A stretch of DNA of 64,000 nt, from positions 1-64,000 of the forward strand of contig CANFLL010000002.1 of NCBI GenBank assembly GCA_947447825.1, written 5' to 3'. This DNA comes from Chitinophagaceae bacterium. GTDB lineage: Bacteria; Bacteroidota; Bacteroidia; Chitinophagales; Chitinophagaceae. The stretch's first letter is position 1. Every line of letters begins with the position of its first letter. The notes below the pieces were generated by a model that was not told the DNA's origin, made no database searches, and saw only the letters and a list, made by a program, of their open reading frames with translations. Shown here one piece after another: positions 35,089 through 45,020 of the stretch. The position numbers and the translations under genes are program-made.

Positions 35089-36522
35089 TTATTTTTGATC
35101 CATCATCAAAGCAGAGATTTGCAGAAGAACTGTCTCTTCAAAATGGCTCGACATTAATTGTAACCCAAAAGGTAAGCCATTGCTATGCGTAAACAATGGA
35201 ATAGAAATGGCAGGAATGCCCACCAAATTAGGGAATACAGTAAATATATCTGCCAAATACATCGCAATAGGATCATCACTCTTTTCTCCTATTTTAAACG
35301 CAGTAGTAGGAACGGTTGGAGAAATGATGGCATCATAGCTATTAAAAATTTCACTTGTTGTATCGCACAATAAACGACGTACTTGTTGTGCCTTAGTGAA
35401 ATACGCATCGAAATAACCAGAACTCAATACAAACGTACCCAACAATATACGGCGTTGCACTTCTTTTCCAAATCCTTCACTACGAGATTTTTTATACAAA
35501 GCAGTAAGGTCATCTCCTTTGTTTAGTTCGGCTCTGTAACCAAACTTCACACCGTCAAATCGAGAAAGATTGCTACTAGCTTCGGCAGTAGTTAATATGT
35601 AATAGGTCGGCACAACATAAGGCAACAGTTTAAAATCAATAGCCTCAACCGTGTGTCCTTGAGCTTTTAATGTTTCTATATAGGCTTTTGTTTGTGCTGC
35701 AATTTCTTTATCCAGACCTTCATGTTCTAAAGCTTCTTTGAAATAAGCAAAGCGGAATTTTTTATCCGAAGCTAATTCTTGAGAATAAGCTGGCACAGGC
35801 TTTACAGAAACTGTACTATCAAAATTGTCTTCACCCGCAATCACTTCAAGCACAAGTGCGGTATCATCTATTGTTTTAGAAAAGATGCCAATCTGATCAA
35901 AAGAAGAAGCATAAGCAATCAATCCATAACGAGAAATACGTCCATAAGAAGGTTTAAAACCTACTACCCCACAGAAATCCGCAGGCTGGCGAACAGAACC
36001 TCCTGTATCGCTGCCTAAAGAAACCATACATAAATCGGCTTGAACAGCAACTGCAGAACCCCCAGAAGAACCTCCCGGAACGAGCGTATTATCAATTGCA
36101 TTTTTCACAGCACCATAAGCAGAGTTTTCATTACTACTACCCATTGCAAATTCATCGCAGTTGTTTCTACCAATTATGATAGCACCTTCTGCCAGCAACT
36201 TTTCCGTAGCTGTAGCATTGTAAATAGACGTAAAACCATCCAATATTTTAGAGGATGCGCCAACTTTATGTCCTTTATAGCAAATAACATCTTTTAAGGC
36301 TATCACCACACCATGAAGTTTACCTAGTGGTTTCCCTGCTTGTCTTTCCGCATCTAGTTGAGCAGCCTGTTGCAGAGCATCGGCTTCAAACACTTCTAAA
36401 TAGGCATTAAGGTGTTTGTTTTCTTCTATTTTAGTTAGATAATGTTTAACAGCAACAGTGCAACCGGTAGGGTTTGATGCTAAAAATGAATGATATTCTT
36501 TGATGGAAGTAAATGCGAACAC
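35089..36522 (-). CDS. gatA: Asp-tRNA(Asn)/Glu-tRNA(Gln) amidotransferase subunit A
   Basis: 477 residues. The amidase subunit of GatCAB releases ammonia from glutamine to convert Glu-tRNA(Gln) or Asp-tRNA(Asn). The Ser-cisSer-Lys amidase triad is visible: Lys in VVIALKDVI, Ser in PGGSSGGSAVAV, and the nucleophile in GSDTGGSVRQPADFCG. Later YDAIISPTVP is typical. gatB and gatC are not adjacent, which is normal in this phylum. tatC lies downstream-to-upstream on the same strand. Confidence 0.94.
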   Translation of the reverse strand: MFAFTSIKEYHSFLASNPTGCTVAVKHYLTKIEENKHLNAYLEVFEADALQQAAQLDAERQAGKPLGKLHGVVIALKDVICYKGHKVGASSKILDGFTSIYNATATEKLLAEGAIIIGRNNCDEFAMGSSNENSAYGAVKNAIDNTLVPGGSSGGSAVAVQADLCMVSLGSDTGGSVRQPADFCGVVGFKPSYGRISRYGLIAYASSFDQIGIFSKTIDDTALVLEVIAGEDNFDSTVSVKPVPAYSQELASDKKFRFAYFKEALEHEGLDKEIAAQTKAYIETLKAQGHTVEAIDFKLLPYVVPTYYILTTAEASSNLSRFDGVKFGYRAELNKGDDLTALYKKSRSEGFGKEVQRRILLGTFVLSSGYFDAYFTKAQQVRRLLCDTTSEIFNSYDAIISPTVPTTAFKIGEKSDDPIAMYLADIFTVFPNLVGIPAISIPLFTHSNGLPFGLQLMSSHFEETVLLQISALMMDQK

Positions 36523-36552
36523 AGTAGTTATTTTAAATTATTTATTGATAGG

Positions 36553-37410
36553 TTAACTCCACTCAGGATTAGCCTTGTCCTTTTTTTCAACTCTTTTGCA
36601 AAGTAAAATACTTATCTCATATAGCAAAACCAATGGGATGGCACAGATAATTTGACTAAGCATATCTGGAGGCGTAATGATAGCCGCAACAATAAAAATG
36701 ATTAATACTGCATATTTCCGCACACTTTTTAGGTAAGTAGAACTAACAATGTCTGCTTTTGCTAAAAAATACATCACTAGAGGCAATTGAAAAGCTAAAC
36801 CAGCACCCAGTATCAAAGGAACGATGGTATTGAAGTAGCTATTAATAGTCCAAAGGTTTTCTATGTTATCATCTAAGGAAAAATTAGCAAAGAAGTTAAC
36901 AGTATAAGGAGCCAGAACAAAATAGCCGAAGAGAACGCCTAAAAAAAACAGAAATGAAACCCAGAAAATAACGCCCTTAGTGTTTTTGGCTTCATTGTTT
37001 GTTAATCCTGGTTTAATGAATTTCCAAAATTGCCAAAACACATAAGGAAAGGCAAGAATGAAACCACCAATTAAAATGATGTTGAAATAAACGCCGAACT
37101 GCCCACCCACGGCATTGCTCTGCATTTTTATATTTATTTGATGCAGGCATAAGGCAGAACCAAGGTTTAGTTTGTCGCCCATCCTGCACAAGAAAGTGTA
37201 TGTGGGAAAGTCGGGGTGCATTGGCCCCATCAATATTCTTCTAACAATGAAGGTATTGTAATAGGCCATTGCGCAAGCACCGATGGCAATGGCAACGGCA
37301 GATTTAAAAACATGCCCACGCAATTCATCCAGATGCTCGAAGAAAGACATGTCAGCAGTATTGGATCTGTTGACATTCCTACTAAAAATATTTAATAATA
37401 GCTTAATCAC
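36553..37410 (-). CDS. tatC: Sec-independent translocase TatC
   Basis: 285 residues, six membrane helices. TatC binds twin-arginine signal peptides. FFEHLDELRGHVFKS near residue 23-37 is the family start motif (LxELRxR), and the interior has FxKPGL as FIKPGLTNNEAK. A 25-residue hydrophilic extension precedes it. It is between gatA and tatA on the same strand, but a terminator at 37432-37462 lies between it and tatA, so coupling may be partial. Confidence 0.92.
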   Translation of the reverse strand: MIKLLLNIFSRNVNRSNTADMSFFEHLDELRGHVFKSAVAIAIGACAMAYYNTFIVRRILMGPMHPDFPTYTFLCRMGDKLNLGSALCLHQINIKMQSNAVGGQFGVYFNIILIGGFILAFPYVFWQFWKFIKPGLTNNEAKNTKGVIFWVSFLFFLGVLFGYFVLAPYTVNFFANFSLDDNIENLWTINSYFNTIVPLILGAGLAFQLPLVMYFLAKADIVSSTYLKSVRKYAVLIIFIVAAIITPPDMLSQIICAIPLVLLYEISILLCKRVEKKDKANPEWS

Positions 37411-37431
37411 ACGCGGTAAAATATTTTATAC

Positions 37432-37462
37432 AAAAAAACCTCGCAGAATTAATTGCGAGGCT
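37432..37462 (-). terminator. rho-independent terminator between tatA and tatC
   Basis: On the minus strand CCTCGCA (37460-37454) and TGCGAGG (37445-37439) are perfectly complementary around an eight-base loop, followed by seven T. It would end the tatA transcript before tatC. Confidence 0.85.
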
Positions 37463-37489
37463 CTAATAAATTAATTAAACAGGCAGAAC

Positions 37490-37678
37490 CTATTTTTTAT
37501 CAGCTGATTGATTACCGTGATCTTCAATTTCCTTTTTTACATTGTCTTTAGCATCCTTAAACTCTCTGATACCTTTACCCAAACCTTGCATTAATTCAGG
37601 AAACTTTTTTCCTCCAAACATCAACAAAACAATCAATCCAATGATTAACATGTGACCGCCGCTGAATAAATCTCCCAT
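37490..37678 (-). CDS. tatA: twin-arginine translocase subunit TatA/TatE
   Basis: 62 residues: an N-terminal membrane helix (about 8-22), the [21 protein letters not shown] hinge-amphipathic segment (split: [10 protein letters not shown] then [10 protein letters not shown]), and a charged tail. TatA oligomers form the pore. No tatB was seen, which fits the minimal TatAC systems of many Bacteroidota. Confidence 0.93.
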   Translation of the reverse strand: MGDLFSGGHMLIIGLIVLLMFGGKKFPELMQGLGKGIREFKDAKDNVKKEIEDHGNQSADKK

Positions 37679-37756
37679 AACTTTAATTTTTTGTTTTAAA
37701 AAACAAAGTTAACCGTAAATAAAGGCAAACAGCATTTAATTACAGTTAAAGTAAAA

Positions 37757-38110
37757 CTATCTAATGCGTTTTTCTTTAATTCTAGCACTCTTACCGCTTC
37801 TTTCACGTAAGTAGAATAGTTTAGCTCTACGAACTTTACCAACTTTATTCAAGATAACTGAATCAACATTTGGTGATTGAATAGGGAATAAACGTTCAAC
37901 ACCTACTCCATCAGAAATTTTGCGAACAGTAAAAGATGCAGTAGCACCAGTACCTTGCAATTTGATAACGTCTCCACGGAATCCTTGGATACGCTCTTTA
38001 CCACCTTCTACAATCTTGTAGTTTACAGTGATATTATCACCAGCCTTAAACTTAGGATGGGTTCTTTTTGTAGTAAGTTGCTCGTGTATATATTTTACCG
38101 CTTCTTGCAT
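37757..38110 (-). CDS. rplS: 50S ribosomal protein L19
   Basis: 117 residues, full length. It sits at the 30S-50S interface. The conserved [34 protein letters not shown] and the basic C-terminal [19 protein letters not shown] are clear. It has a textbook promoter 23-53 bp upstream. Confidence 0.97.
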   Translation of the reverse strand: MQEAVKYIHEQLTTKRTHPKFKAGDNITVNYKIVEGGKERIQGFRGDVIKLQGTGATASFTVRKISDGVGVERLFPIQSPNVDSVILNKVGKVRRAKLFYLRERSGKSARIKEKRIR

Positions 38111-38132
38111 AACATTAAATTTTTTCGGACTG

Positions 38133-38163
38133 CAAATGTAGGGGCTTGTTTTTATTTGACAAA
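38133..38163 (-). promoter_or_regulatory. consensus Bacteroidota promoter of rplS
   Basis: On the minus strand TTTG (38163-38160), a 19-base spacer and TACATTTG (38140-38133) match the consensus exactly. It lies 23 bp upstream of the rplS ATG. Confidence 0.8.
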
Positions 38164-38206
38164 AGAAAAATTTGGTTATTTCAAGTTTAATAGTATTATT
38201 TTTTTA

Positions 38207-39700
38207 TTAATACCTACTTAGAAGCCAAATATCTGGTATGTAAACATGATATTTTCCGCCTAACCAATTAGCAAAAGACCATATCCATCCAGATGAAACA
38301 ATTCCCTTTTTATCTTGAACAAGGCTTTCAAGACCATCATTCATTGCATCTTCATATTTAATTGTGTAGTATTTAGTTCCTCCCGATGAACGGTTCAGTG
38401 CTGCCAAGAATGCTTCTTTTTCTTTTATCACCGTAATATTCAATTTATTTTCCGATAGAAAATGATAATCTAAGTTACTTTCAGTGTGATAAGGACTTTG
38501 TTTGTAACTCACTATTTCTTGCTGAGGCTGTTCTTTAAATTCCTCATTAATTGTTTTAATAAACTTTACTGGTTGTTTGTAAGGCTCGATGGCCAGAAGT
38601 ATTACAAACAGTACATTAATCATTATCGAGAATCCAACACCACCTTTAATCAACCAACCATAATATTTATTAGTCCATAGTGTACTTATAAATGCCTGCG
38701 TGCCCATGGAACTTCTGTACGCTTCGGCAGCTAAATACACCATGAAGAATAAAACAGGGAAAACAAAACGTTCCTCCTTATGTCCTACAGCACTATGTCC
38801 TACTACAAAAAACAACATAGCTACTGCGTATGGATTCTTAAAGTTTGCAAGGCTTTTGGCAAACAGTCCAAATAGAAAAATGGAAAGCAATGGCACAGTC
38901 AAGGCTGCAAGAATGGCAATATAATACCACCAAGGTGATGTTCCAAATGAAGCGGCTTTTCCCTGAACAATGTTTGCATAGAAATAATTGTAAGGCGTAA
39001 AACAGAACTTACCATAAAAACGAATATCTAAGCACATGTTTATGCCAACACCTACCAAAAACCCTGCATTAACTAAGAGCATTTTTTTGATGGCCTTGGA
39101 GTGATTGACAATAAACCAAATACCCAACCCAATAAAACAAAATGCTACTTGAAACCTGAAATAGAAGGAAAAAGCCATCAACACCCCAGCGATAAATGCC
39201 CATAAGAATGATTCATTTTCTTTCAGTGCTTTTTCTAAAATCAAGATGGACAGCATTAAAAACAGTCCACCCATGGCTTCGGCACTAAAGCTGCATCTTA
39301 AAAAAGGCATCAACCCCAAAAAGTTAGTTAACAGCAACAACAGGAACAAGTATTTCTCTTTGCCAAACTTTTTGATGACTAAATAATTGCAAAGCACAAA
39401 GCCCAACATACCCACTAGCACATGCACCATCGAGAACATGAAAAAACGATTGGTAATGCCCACCGATACCAAGAATTTATATAACCCAATAAAGATATAC
39501 GGTTGAATGGTGGGGCGTATTTGTTGCGAAAACTCCCAAGGAAGCACGCTTACCGGACTTAATCCCAATTTGTAGGAAGCAAACTCTATTATCTGAAAGT
39601 ATTCGTCCGAATGAAAAAAGTAAGTGTGCCAAGCCGTAAGCATCTGAATAATGAATGCCACTAGCAGCAGTACTTGTATGCGTTTATTGATGTATTGCAT
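38207..39700 (-). CDS. GT22 family (Alg9/PIG-like) mannosyltransferase-type membrane protein
   Basis: 497 residues from the ATG at 39700 (MQYINKRIQVLL); an upstream frame extension is unlikely. It has ten or more membrane helices. The first loop has HSDEYFQIIEFA and LPWEFSQQIRPTIQP, and a late loop has GHKEERFVFPVLFF. These are the conserved acidic-loop and HKEERF motifs of GT-C family 22, which in eukaryotes add mannose from dolichol phosphate. In bacteria it probably glycosylates a lipid-linked or secreted acceptor. The C-terminal 100 residues are soluble. Confidence 0.82.
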   Translation of the reverse strand: MQYINKRIQVLLLVAFIIQMLTAWHTYFFHSDEYFQIIEFASYKLGLSPVSVLPWEFSQQIRPTIQPYIFIGLYKFLVSVGITNRFFMFSMVHVLVGMLGFVLCNYLVIKKFGKEKYLFLLLLLTNFLGLMPFLRCSFSAEAMGGLFLMLSILILEKALKENESFLWAFIAGVLMAFSFYFRFQVAFCFIGLGIWFIVNHSKAIKKMLLVNAGFLVGVGINMCLDIRFYGKFCFTPYNYFYANIVQGKAASFGTSPWWYYIAILAALTVPLLSIFLFGLFAKSLANFKNPYAVAMLFFVVGHSAVGHKEERFVFPVLFFMVYLAAEAYRSSMGTQAFISTLWTNKYYGWLIKGGVGFSIMINVLFVILLAIEPYKQPVKFIKTINEEFKEQPQQEIVSYKQSPYHTESNLDYHFLSENKLNITVIKEKEAFLAALNRSSGGTKYYTIKYEDAMNDGLESLVQDKKGIVSSGWIWSFANWLGGKYHVYIPDIWLLSRY

Positions 39701-39764
39701 AAATAAAGTTGACCCCAAAAATAGGCAGGGATGCACTCTCAAACATTATTGCATCCATAAACAA

Positions 39765-40091
39765 TTAGAAACCACTGATGCCCAGCAAAATTTTGTCTGC
39801 TATTGCAACCTTTGCATTTCTTAAGATATAGTATTCCATCATGAACTCTATTAATGAAGAATACTCAATCATTACTTCGCCCCTTTTTTTAACAGCATCA
39901 TAATTATGAACCGTACTCTTTGGTATGGCAACAAGTGCTGTATCCCAATCTTCTTTCATTTGAAGTAGTTTAGCGACTTCTTTGCTAGGCATATCCCATT
40001 CTTCTGCATGGGTAGTGACTAATTGAATAAACAAACGTTGATATAGGTTAAACCTTGAGTGTTGTCGGGGTAGTTTAAACTTCTCTGTCAT
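39765..40091 (-). CDS. short member of the Bacteroidota orphan family (N-terminal helical domain only)
   Basis: 108 residues. FNLYQRLFIQLVTTHAEEW, MPSKEVAKLLQMKEDW and a final ADKILLGIS follow the same helical pattern as the N-terminal half of the protein at 1444 (W.. IPxxxVxxL...W... DR..LGI). The Fn3-like C-terminal half is absent, and no continuation of the frame is seen downstream. It is thus a natural short form or a truncated remnant. Function is unknown. Confidence 0.55.
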   Translation of the reverse strand: MTEKFKLPRQHSRFNLYQRLFIQLVTTHAEEWDMPSKEVAKLLQMKEDWDTALVAIPKSTVHNYDAVKKRGEVMIEYSSLIEFMMEYYILRNAKVAIADKILLGISGF

Positions 40092-40311
40092 ACTTTAACA
40101 ATCATTATAAGCATTTACTTTAATCAAACTAAACTAACCTTGCAATGCTACTTTTCGGTCACAAAGCAAAGGATTTTAACTGTATTTCAGTTGACTAGAA
40201 ACAAAGAAAAGTTTAATTCTCGACAGTACTGATAGAAGAAAAAAGAATTTATGTTTGTGTGAACTGTAAATTTGATAAAATTAACACCACATAAATTTAT
40301 TGATTGCCATT

Positions 40312-42096
40312 ATGGAACAAAGCGCACGCCTATTTGATTGCATTGATTATCAGTTGAAACATTTTCCGAAAGAGGACATGTTGGTGGCAAAAGAAAAGGG
40401 CTTTTGGAACAACTATTCTACTGCACAAGTACACAAGCTAACCGATACGCTTAGTGCTGGTCTATTGCAACTCGGCATTTCGGGCAACGATATGACTGCC
40501 GAAGGAGCAGACAAAATAGGCATCATCAGCAATAATCGCCCCGAGTGGGTGATAGTGGATATGGCGGTGCAACAAATAGGGGCTATTTTAATCCCTATTT
40601 ATCCCACAACTAGTCTGATTGAAATAGAATTTATTCTTAGAGATGCAGAAGTAAAATACATGTTTGTGGGTAATGAAGAAATGTTACAAAAAATTAACAG
40701 TGTACGCTCGGCTGTTCCTTCTTTAAAAGGGGTTTACTCATTCGACACTATCAAAAATTCACCCCATTGGCAAGAGATTAGTGCCTTAGCTACAAAAGAA
40801 AGTAGTCAGAAGATGCAGGCCATTAAAGCAACAATTCCTACTTCGCACATTGCCACCATCATCTACACTTCAGGCACCACTGGCACGCCAAAAGGCGTTA
40901 TGCTTAGTCACGAAAACATATATGCTAACGTTCGTTCTAGCAAAGAAAGTTTTCCTTTTGAAGATAATCCTACTTGGCGAGTTCTTAGTTTTCTGCCTTT
41001 AAACCATGTTTTTGAGCGAATGGTGACCTACATATACATGTATAGTGGCATCAGTATTTGTTATGCAGAAAGTTTGGAGACTATTGGTGATAACCTGAAA
41101 GAAATAAAACCAAATGGTTTCACCACAGTTCCTCGATTACTAGAAAAAGTGTTCGAAAAAATAATGCAAAAAGGTAATGACCTTCGTGGCATAAAACGAG
41201 GATTGTTCTTTTGGGCTGTTAGTGTTGCCAACCATTACGACAACCAAGTTAACCAAGGATGGTGGTATAATATACAATTGGCACTTGCCAATAAACTTGT
41301 TTTTAGCAAATGGCGAGCGGCTTTGGGCGGTAACATTTCTTTTGTTGTTACGGGTGGTGCGGCCTGCCAATTAAAGTTAATGCGCATTTTTAATGCGGCA
41401 CAGATACCCGTGTATGAGGGCTATGGACCTACAGAAAATAGCCCAGTAATTTCTGTGAACAGAAAAGCTACTGCTGGCCATAAATTCGGAACAGTAGGGC
41501 CACCTTTAAACGGCATTGAAGTGAGGCTTGCCACTGATGGCGAGATACTTGTTGCCGGGCCTTGCCTAATGAAAGGATATTACAAAAGGCCTGAACTAAC
41601 GGCAGAAACAATCATTAATGGATGGCTGCACACAGGCGATATTGGTGTGTGGGTAGGTGACAGCATTAAAATAACAGACAGAAAAAAAGAACTTTTTAAA
41701 ACTAGTGGGGGCAAATATGTTGCTCCCCAACCCATTGAAAACAAGTTTAAAGAGAGCCCTTTCATTGAACAAATAATGGTGGTTGGTGCCGACAAAAAGT
41801 TTGTAGGTGCATTGATAGTGCCTTCTTTTAATTCTTTAAAAGAGTGGATGCGGCATAAACATATTTCCTTTACTTGCCATGAGGAAATCATTCAGCATCC
41901 TATGGTAATTACCCATTTCAACACGATTGTAGAAAGCTATAATACCCATTTTAATCAGGTGGAACAAGTAAAAAAGATTGCTTTATTATCTGAAGAATGG
42001 AGTGTGGACGGTGGCGAATTGACCCCTAAACTCAGTTTAAGAAGAAAAGTAATAACCGAAAAGCACGAAAAAGCACTGGAAAGTTTATACGAATAA
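40312..42096 (+). CDS. AMP-forming long-chain fatty acid-CoA ligase
   Basis: 594 residues from the ATG at 40312 (MEQSARLFDC). It activates a carboxylic acid through an acyl-adenylate to acyl-CoA. The P-loop-like IIYTSGTTGTPKGVMLSHENI, the GYGPTENSPV adenylate motif, the hinge TGDIGVWV and ITDRKKELFKTSGGKYVAPQPIE are all intact. It belongs to the FadD15-like group often used for long-chain fatty acids, but chain length cannot be read. A strong terminator follows. Confidence 0.9.
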   Translation: MEQSARLFDCIDYQLKHFPKEDMLVAKEKGFWNNYSTAQVHKLTDTLSAGLLQLGISGNDMTAEGADKIGIISNNRPEWVIVDMAVQQIGAILIPIYPTTSLIEIEFILRDAEVKYMFVGNEEMLQKINSVRSAVPSLKGVYSFDTIKNSPHWQEISALATKESSQKMQAIKATIPTSHIATIIYTSGTTGTPKGVMLSHENIYANVRSSKESFPFEDNPTWRVLSFLPLNHVFERMVTYIYMYSGISICYAESLETIGDNLKEIKPNGFTTVPRLLEKVFEKIMQKGNDLRGIKRGLFFWAVSVANHYDNQVNQGWWYNIQLALANKLVFSKWRAALGGNISFVVTGGAACQLKLMRIFNAAQIPVYEGYGPTENSPVISVNRKATAGHKFGTVGPPLNGIEVRLATDGEILVAGPCLMKGYYKRPELTAETIINGWLHTGDIGVWVGDSIKITDRKKELFKTSGGKYVAPQPIENKFKESPFIEQIMVVGADKKFVGALIVPSFNSLKEWMRHKHISFTCHEEIIQHPMVITHFNTIVESYNTHFNQVEQVKKIALLSEEWSVDGGELTPKLSLRRKVITEKHEKALESLYE

Positions 42097-42107
42097 AATA
42101 AATGTAA

Positions 42108-42146
42108 AAGGGCGGGAATCTGTTTACATAAACAGGTCTCGCCCTT
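42108..42146. terminator. bidirectional terminator hairpin
   Basis: AAGGGCGGGA (42108-42117) pairs with TCTCGCCCTT (42137-42146) with one wobble; the inner CTGTTT/AAACAG pair extends it. It lies between convergent genes and lacks a long T run. Confidence 0.75.
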
Positions 42147-42164
42147 AGATAATTCTATGAATGC

Positions 42165-42992
42165 TTATTTTTCTCTACGTCCTGTTGGAATCGTTACGCC
42201 TAAGCTCAAAATGAATTCATACGTTCCAAAGTTTTGACGAGCATGACCTTCATATATTTTAAGACCACTATAGCTTGCAAAATCCACTTTATTAGCTAGT
42301 TCTAAATAGACGGTATTGTAAAAGGTGGCTCGCAATGCACCTTCAATACCCATATTCCAGCCACCAATTTGAAAATGAGGTTTATTAACTTCCGAATCTC
42401 CTGTTGGCGTATAGCCTAGCATGTTTTCTACGTGAGGAATAACTGGCCCGATGCCACCTTTAGCAAAACCATCTAGCTTAAAGTTACTTTTTTCATCCTT
42501 ACAGATATGCCAACGTTTGGTAAGGTTAAAAAGCAAAAAGTTAGCCCCATTGTTTAGGTAATAATAGTAGCCATTAGTTTTGTTAAAAGCCACAATAGTA
42601 TCTACATGTTTGTTATTCATTGTGCCAACAATGTGTGCATTTTGGTTAGCAACAATAAATTTAGTATGATCGAAGTTTATTTCAAATCCGAGGCCTCTTT
42701 TTTCATCAAATATGTAGCCTAATCGATAGTTATACTGCGGAATAGACAACGCTATGTGCAACAATCCTTCATCCCAGCCTGGATGATCGTGTCCTTCAAT
42801 GCTTTTAAATTTATAATCATTGCCAAGACCTGGCTGAACCACATGAATGCTACTATTGGTGTACCATTCCTTATTATATCCCCAAGAAAAATAAAACTCG
42901 CCTTTGCGTTCTTTCTTTTTTTGTTGTGCTTGCACTTTAAATGTGGTAAAAGCAATTGCCAACAAAACCACTACTTTAATAGAATTCTTCAT
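42165..42992 (-). CDS. outer-membrane beta-barrel protein, unknown function
   Basis: 275 residues with a signal peptide ending in VQAQ. KKKERKGEFYFSWGYNKEWYT opens a pattern of alternating strands with aromatic girdles, ending in a strand typical for outer-membrane insertion (FILSLGVTIP). No catalytic residues or known motif. It is monocistronic and convergent with the acyl-CoA ligase. Confidence 0.7.
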   Translation of the reverse strand: MKNSIKVVVLLAIAFTTFKVQAQQKKKERKGEFYFSWGYNKEWYTNSSIHVVQPGLGNDYKFKSIEGHDHPGWDEGLLHIALSIPQYNYRLGYIFDEKRGLGFEINFDHTKFIVANQNAHIVGTMNNKHVDTIVAFNKTNGYYYYLNNGANFLLFNLTKRWHICKDEKSNFKLDGFAKGGIGPVIPHVENMLGYTPTGDSEVNKPHFQIGGWNMGIEGALRATFYNTVYLELANKVDFASYSGLKIYEGHARQNFGTYEFILSLGVTIPTGRREK

Positions 42993-43429
42993 TATTATTT
43001 GTATTATTTAAAAATATGAACTAAAATTTTACAGGATCAAGGCAAGGCGGCGCAAATATAAAGTAGGTATGTGTAAGAAATAGTATTAATGAAATACATA
43101 GATTAGCCTTTTGTTTAATTTAACCAGAATGCAAAATAGAATCATTAGAAAAGTTTTTAAGGAAAAGAGACAAAGTTTTTGGGTAATTATGTGAGTACCT
43201 CAAGTTGCACCACATTATTCATTAGTAAACGAATTAACACATAGTCACTTAGCACTTTCTTTTAGTTTAGATAAGAAAACAAAGCAAAAAAGTTGCATGC
43301 TTGAATACTCCAGTCTATGATGCCCTAAAATAAAAAGCCCCTCATTCAAATTTACTTATTCCATGAGCCTATTGTGTCTATGTGGTAGATGAATGTGCAC
43401 TAGAGATAGTTGCATTACTATCCTTCTTA
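42993..43429. other. intergenic, nothing recognised
   Basis: About 430 bases upstream of the OMP gene and before array 5. I see no open frame or RNA with support. Confidence 0.45.
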
Positions 43430-43705
43430 GCAGAGAATTTAGCCCAAATAAGTGCTTTACAATCCTTACCTGCTAATCAGGACGCTCATACACTCAATTA
43501 AGCAACCTTGTTTGCAGAGAAGGTTGTTTAATCACGTGCATGAGCTTCCCTCCTAGCAGCGAAAGAAGCTCATGCACGTGATTAAGCTTCCTGATTAGCA
43601 GCGAAGGAAGCTTAATCACCTGATTTTGTTGCCTTCTTAGCAACGAAGGTTGCTCAAGCACGCAAATGAGGTAATTCCACAGCAGAGAAGGAGACTAAAT
43701 CACTT
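43430..43705. repeat. 42-bp-period array (2 x 21; array 5)
   Basis: The core GCAGCGAA or a variant begins at 43430, 43472 (GCTAATCA), 43514, 43556, 43598, 43640 and 43682: seven units spaced exactly 42 bp. Between cores, alternating phrases such as GCTCATGCACGTGATTAAGC and CTTCCTGATTA occur, and most units form a hairpin of the GCTTCC..GGAAGC type. It precedes the orphan-family gene at 43862 by about 150 bp. Confidence 0.85.
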
Positions 43706-43861
43706 TTTTAGGCTCAATAAATGGCTGCTAGGTTAACAAATACAATAATATTTTATAATTATTCTATATGTATAATTTATTTATTTTCAAATAATTATTT
43801 ATTATTTGGATAAATAGATTATGTGCTGCAATAGAACTAGCTTTACCCAGTTAAAAAGCGA

Positions 43862-44842
43862 ATGAACGCTTATTGCAAATCTAAAAAAATGAAAAAATGG
43901 CCTTATTTTGAGAATCCTTTTCTTAATTGTGCTAAAAAAAGCTACAAAAAAGCAGTTAAAATTTCCACCTACACTGATGGCCAGTTATTTGCCAGACGCC
44001 TAGATCCTATTTACACCCCTCTGTATGCCGCATATCATCCCCTTCATCTACTACTATTAGCCGCTTACAACAAATGGAAAGCCGAAAATGATGTTCAAAT
44101 TAGCACCACAGTTACCATTACCGACCTATTAAAAAAACTCTCTAGCATCAAAATCCTTGCTTGGGATCTTACGATTCAGGCTGTTTACATTAAAGGCTCT
44201 GCCGAATATGTACTGTTGATGGCTCATGGTCATAAGCCTTTTCAAACGGGCACTAAACTAGAGCGCATTAATACGGTAGCTCAGTTAAAAGAAAAATTAG
44301 TGGGCATCGTTCCGCTAGCTACCCTCGAAACAGAAGTTAGTGCGTTTTTAAATAATTTAACTGATGCAGAAACGAGTCAAAGTGGAAAAATTGGTAATAA
44401 GAAAAAGAATAGCAAAGATGTTCTGAAAGCACTCACTAACACAATGGTAGAAATGTTTAGCATATTGGGAAGCATGCAAATAATTAACAAACAAAACCCT
44501 ACCGATTCTGCATCGCTTTTTGATATGGATACTATCAGAAATCAAGAACAATCAACTTTTACCGGTGCATTAAAGAATAGTGAATACGCTTGCATACTAG
44601 AACGCACATTTTTACTCACAAGTTCAATGGATGCCACATCTGATGCACTAACAGACTTAGGTTTTTATCTTGCCGCCAATGCCAACGATCCTTCTACTGG
44701 TCACACAATTATTAACGTTCCAGCAGGAACTACCGTATCTATTACGTTTAGCTCTTTCACAGGAGATACTAACAACACATTTCTTTGTGTAGTGAATCTT
44801 TCATCAATTGCCGCAGGTCGTTATGAAATAGATTTAGGTTAA
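43862..44842 (+). CDS. Bacteroidota orphan-family protein, unknown function
   Basis: 326 residues; the start could also be M10 (MKKWPYFENPFLN). It has a helical N-terminal two-thirds, with DLLKKLSSIKILAWDLTIQAVY, HKPFQTGTKLERI and a threonine/serine-rich linker, and a beta-rich end (TVSITFSSFTGDTNNTFLCV). I recognise the pattern 'PFQTG.. R' and 'W D..IQ.VY' from uncharacterised Flavobacteria and Chitinophagaceae proteins, but I know no function. There is no signal peptide. It stands alone between array 5 and recA. Confidence 0.7.
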   Translation: MNAYCKSKKMKKWPYFENPFLNCAKKSYKKAVKISTYTDGQLFARRLDPIYTPLYAAYHPLHLLLLAAYNKWKAENDVQISTTVTITDLLKKLSSIKILAWDLTIQAVYIKGSAEYVLLMAHGHKPFQTGTKLERINTVAQLKEKLVGIVPLATLETEVSAFLNNLTDAETSQSGKIGNKKKNSKDVLKALTNTMVEMFSILGSMQIINKQNPTDSASLFDMDTIRNQEQSTFTGALKNSEYACILERTFLLTSSMDATSDALTDLGFYLAANANDPSTGHTIINVPAGTTVSITFSSFTGDTNNTFLCVVNLSSIAAGRYEIDLG

Positions 44843-45020
44843 TAGCAATTGAAGAGAGAAGACACTATCGTTAAACAATATCGATTTATGAGACATATAC
44901 CATTCATTTGAGTAGATTTAGTAAAATATTTTAGCCGTTATGCTAATTTTTTTAGTGTTGATAATTAAATCTAATTACCTTCGTCACATCATTAATTTTG
45001 AATATTAAATAAGACAAGAT

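Noticed and set aside
34986..35192. 68-codon frame between rpiB and gatA
   Set aside because: It covers the compound hairpin and then runs antisense to gatA; no coding features.
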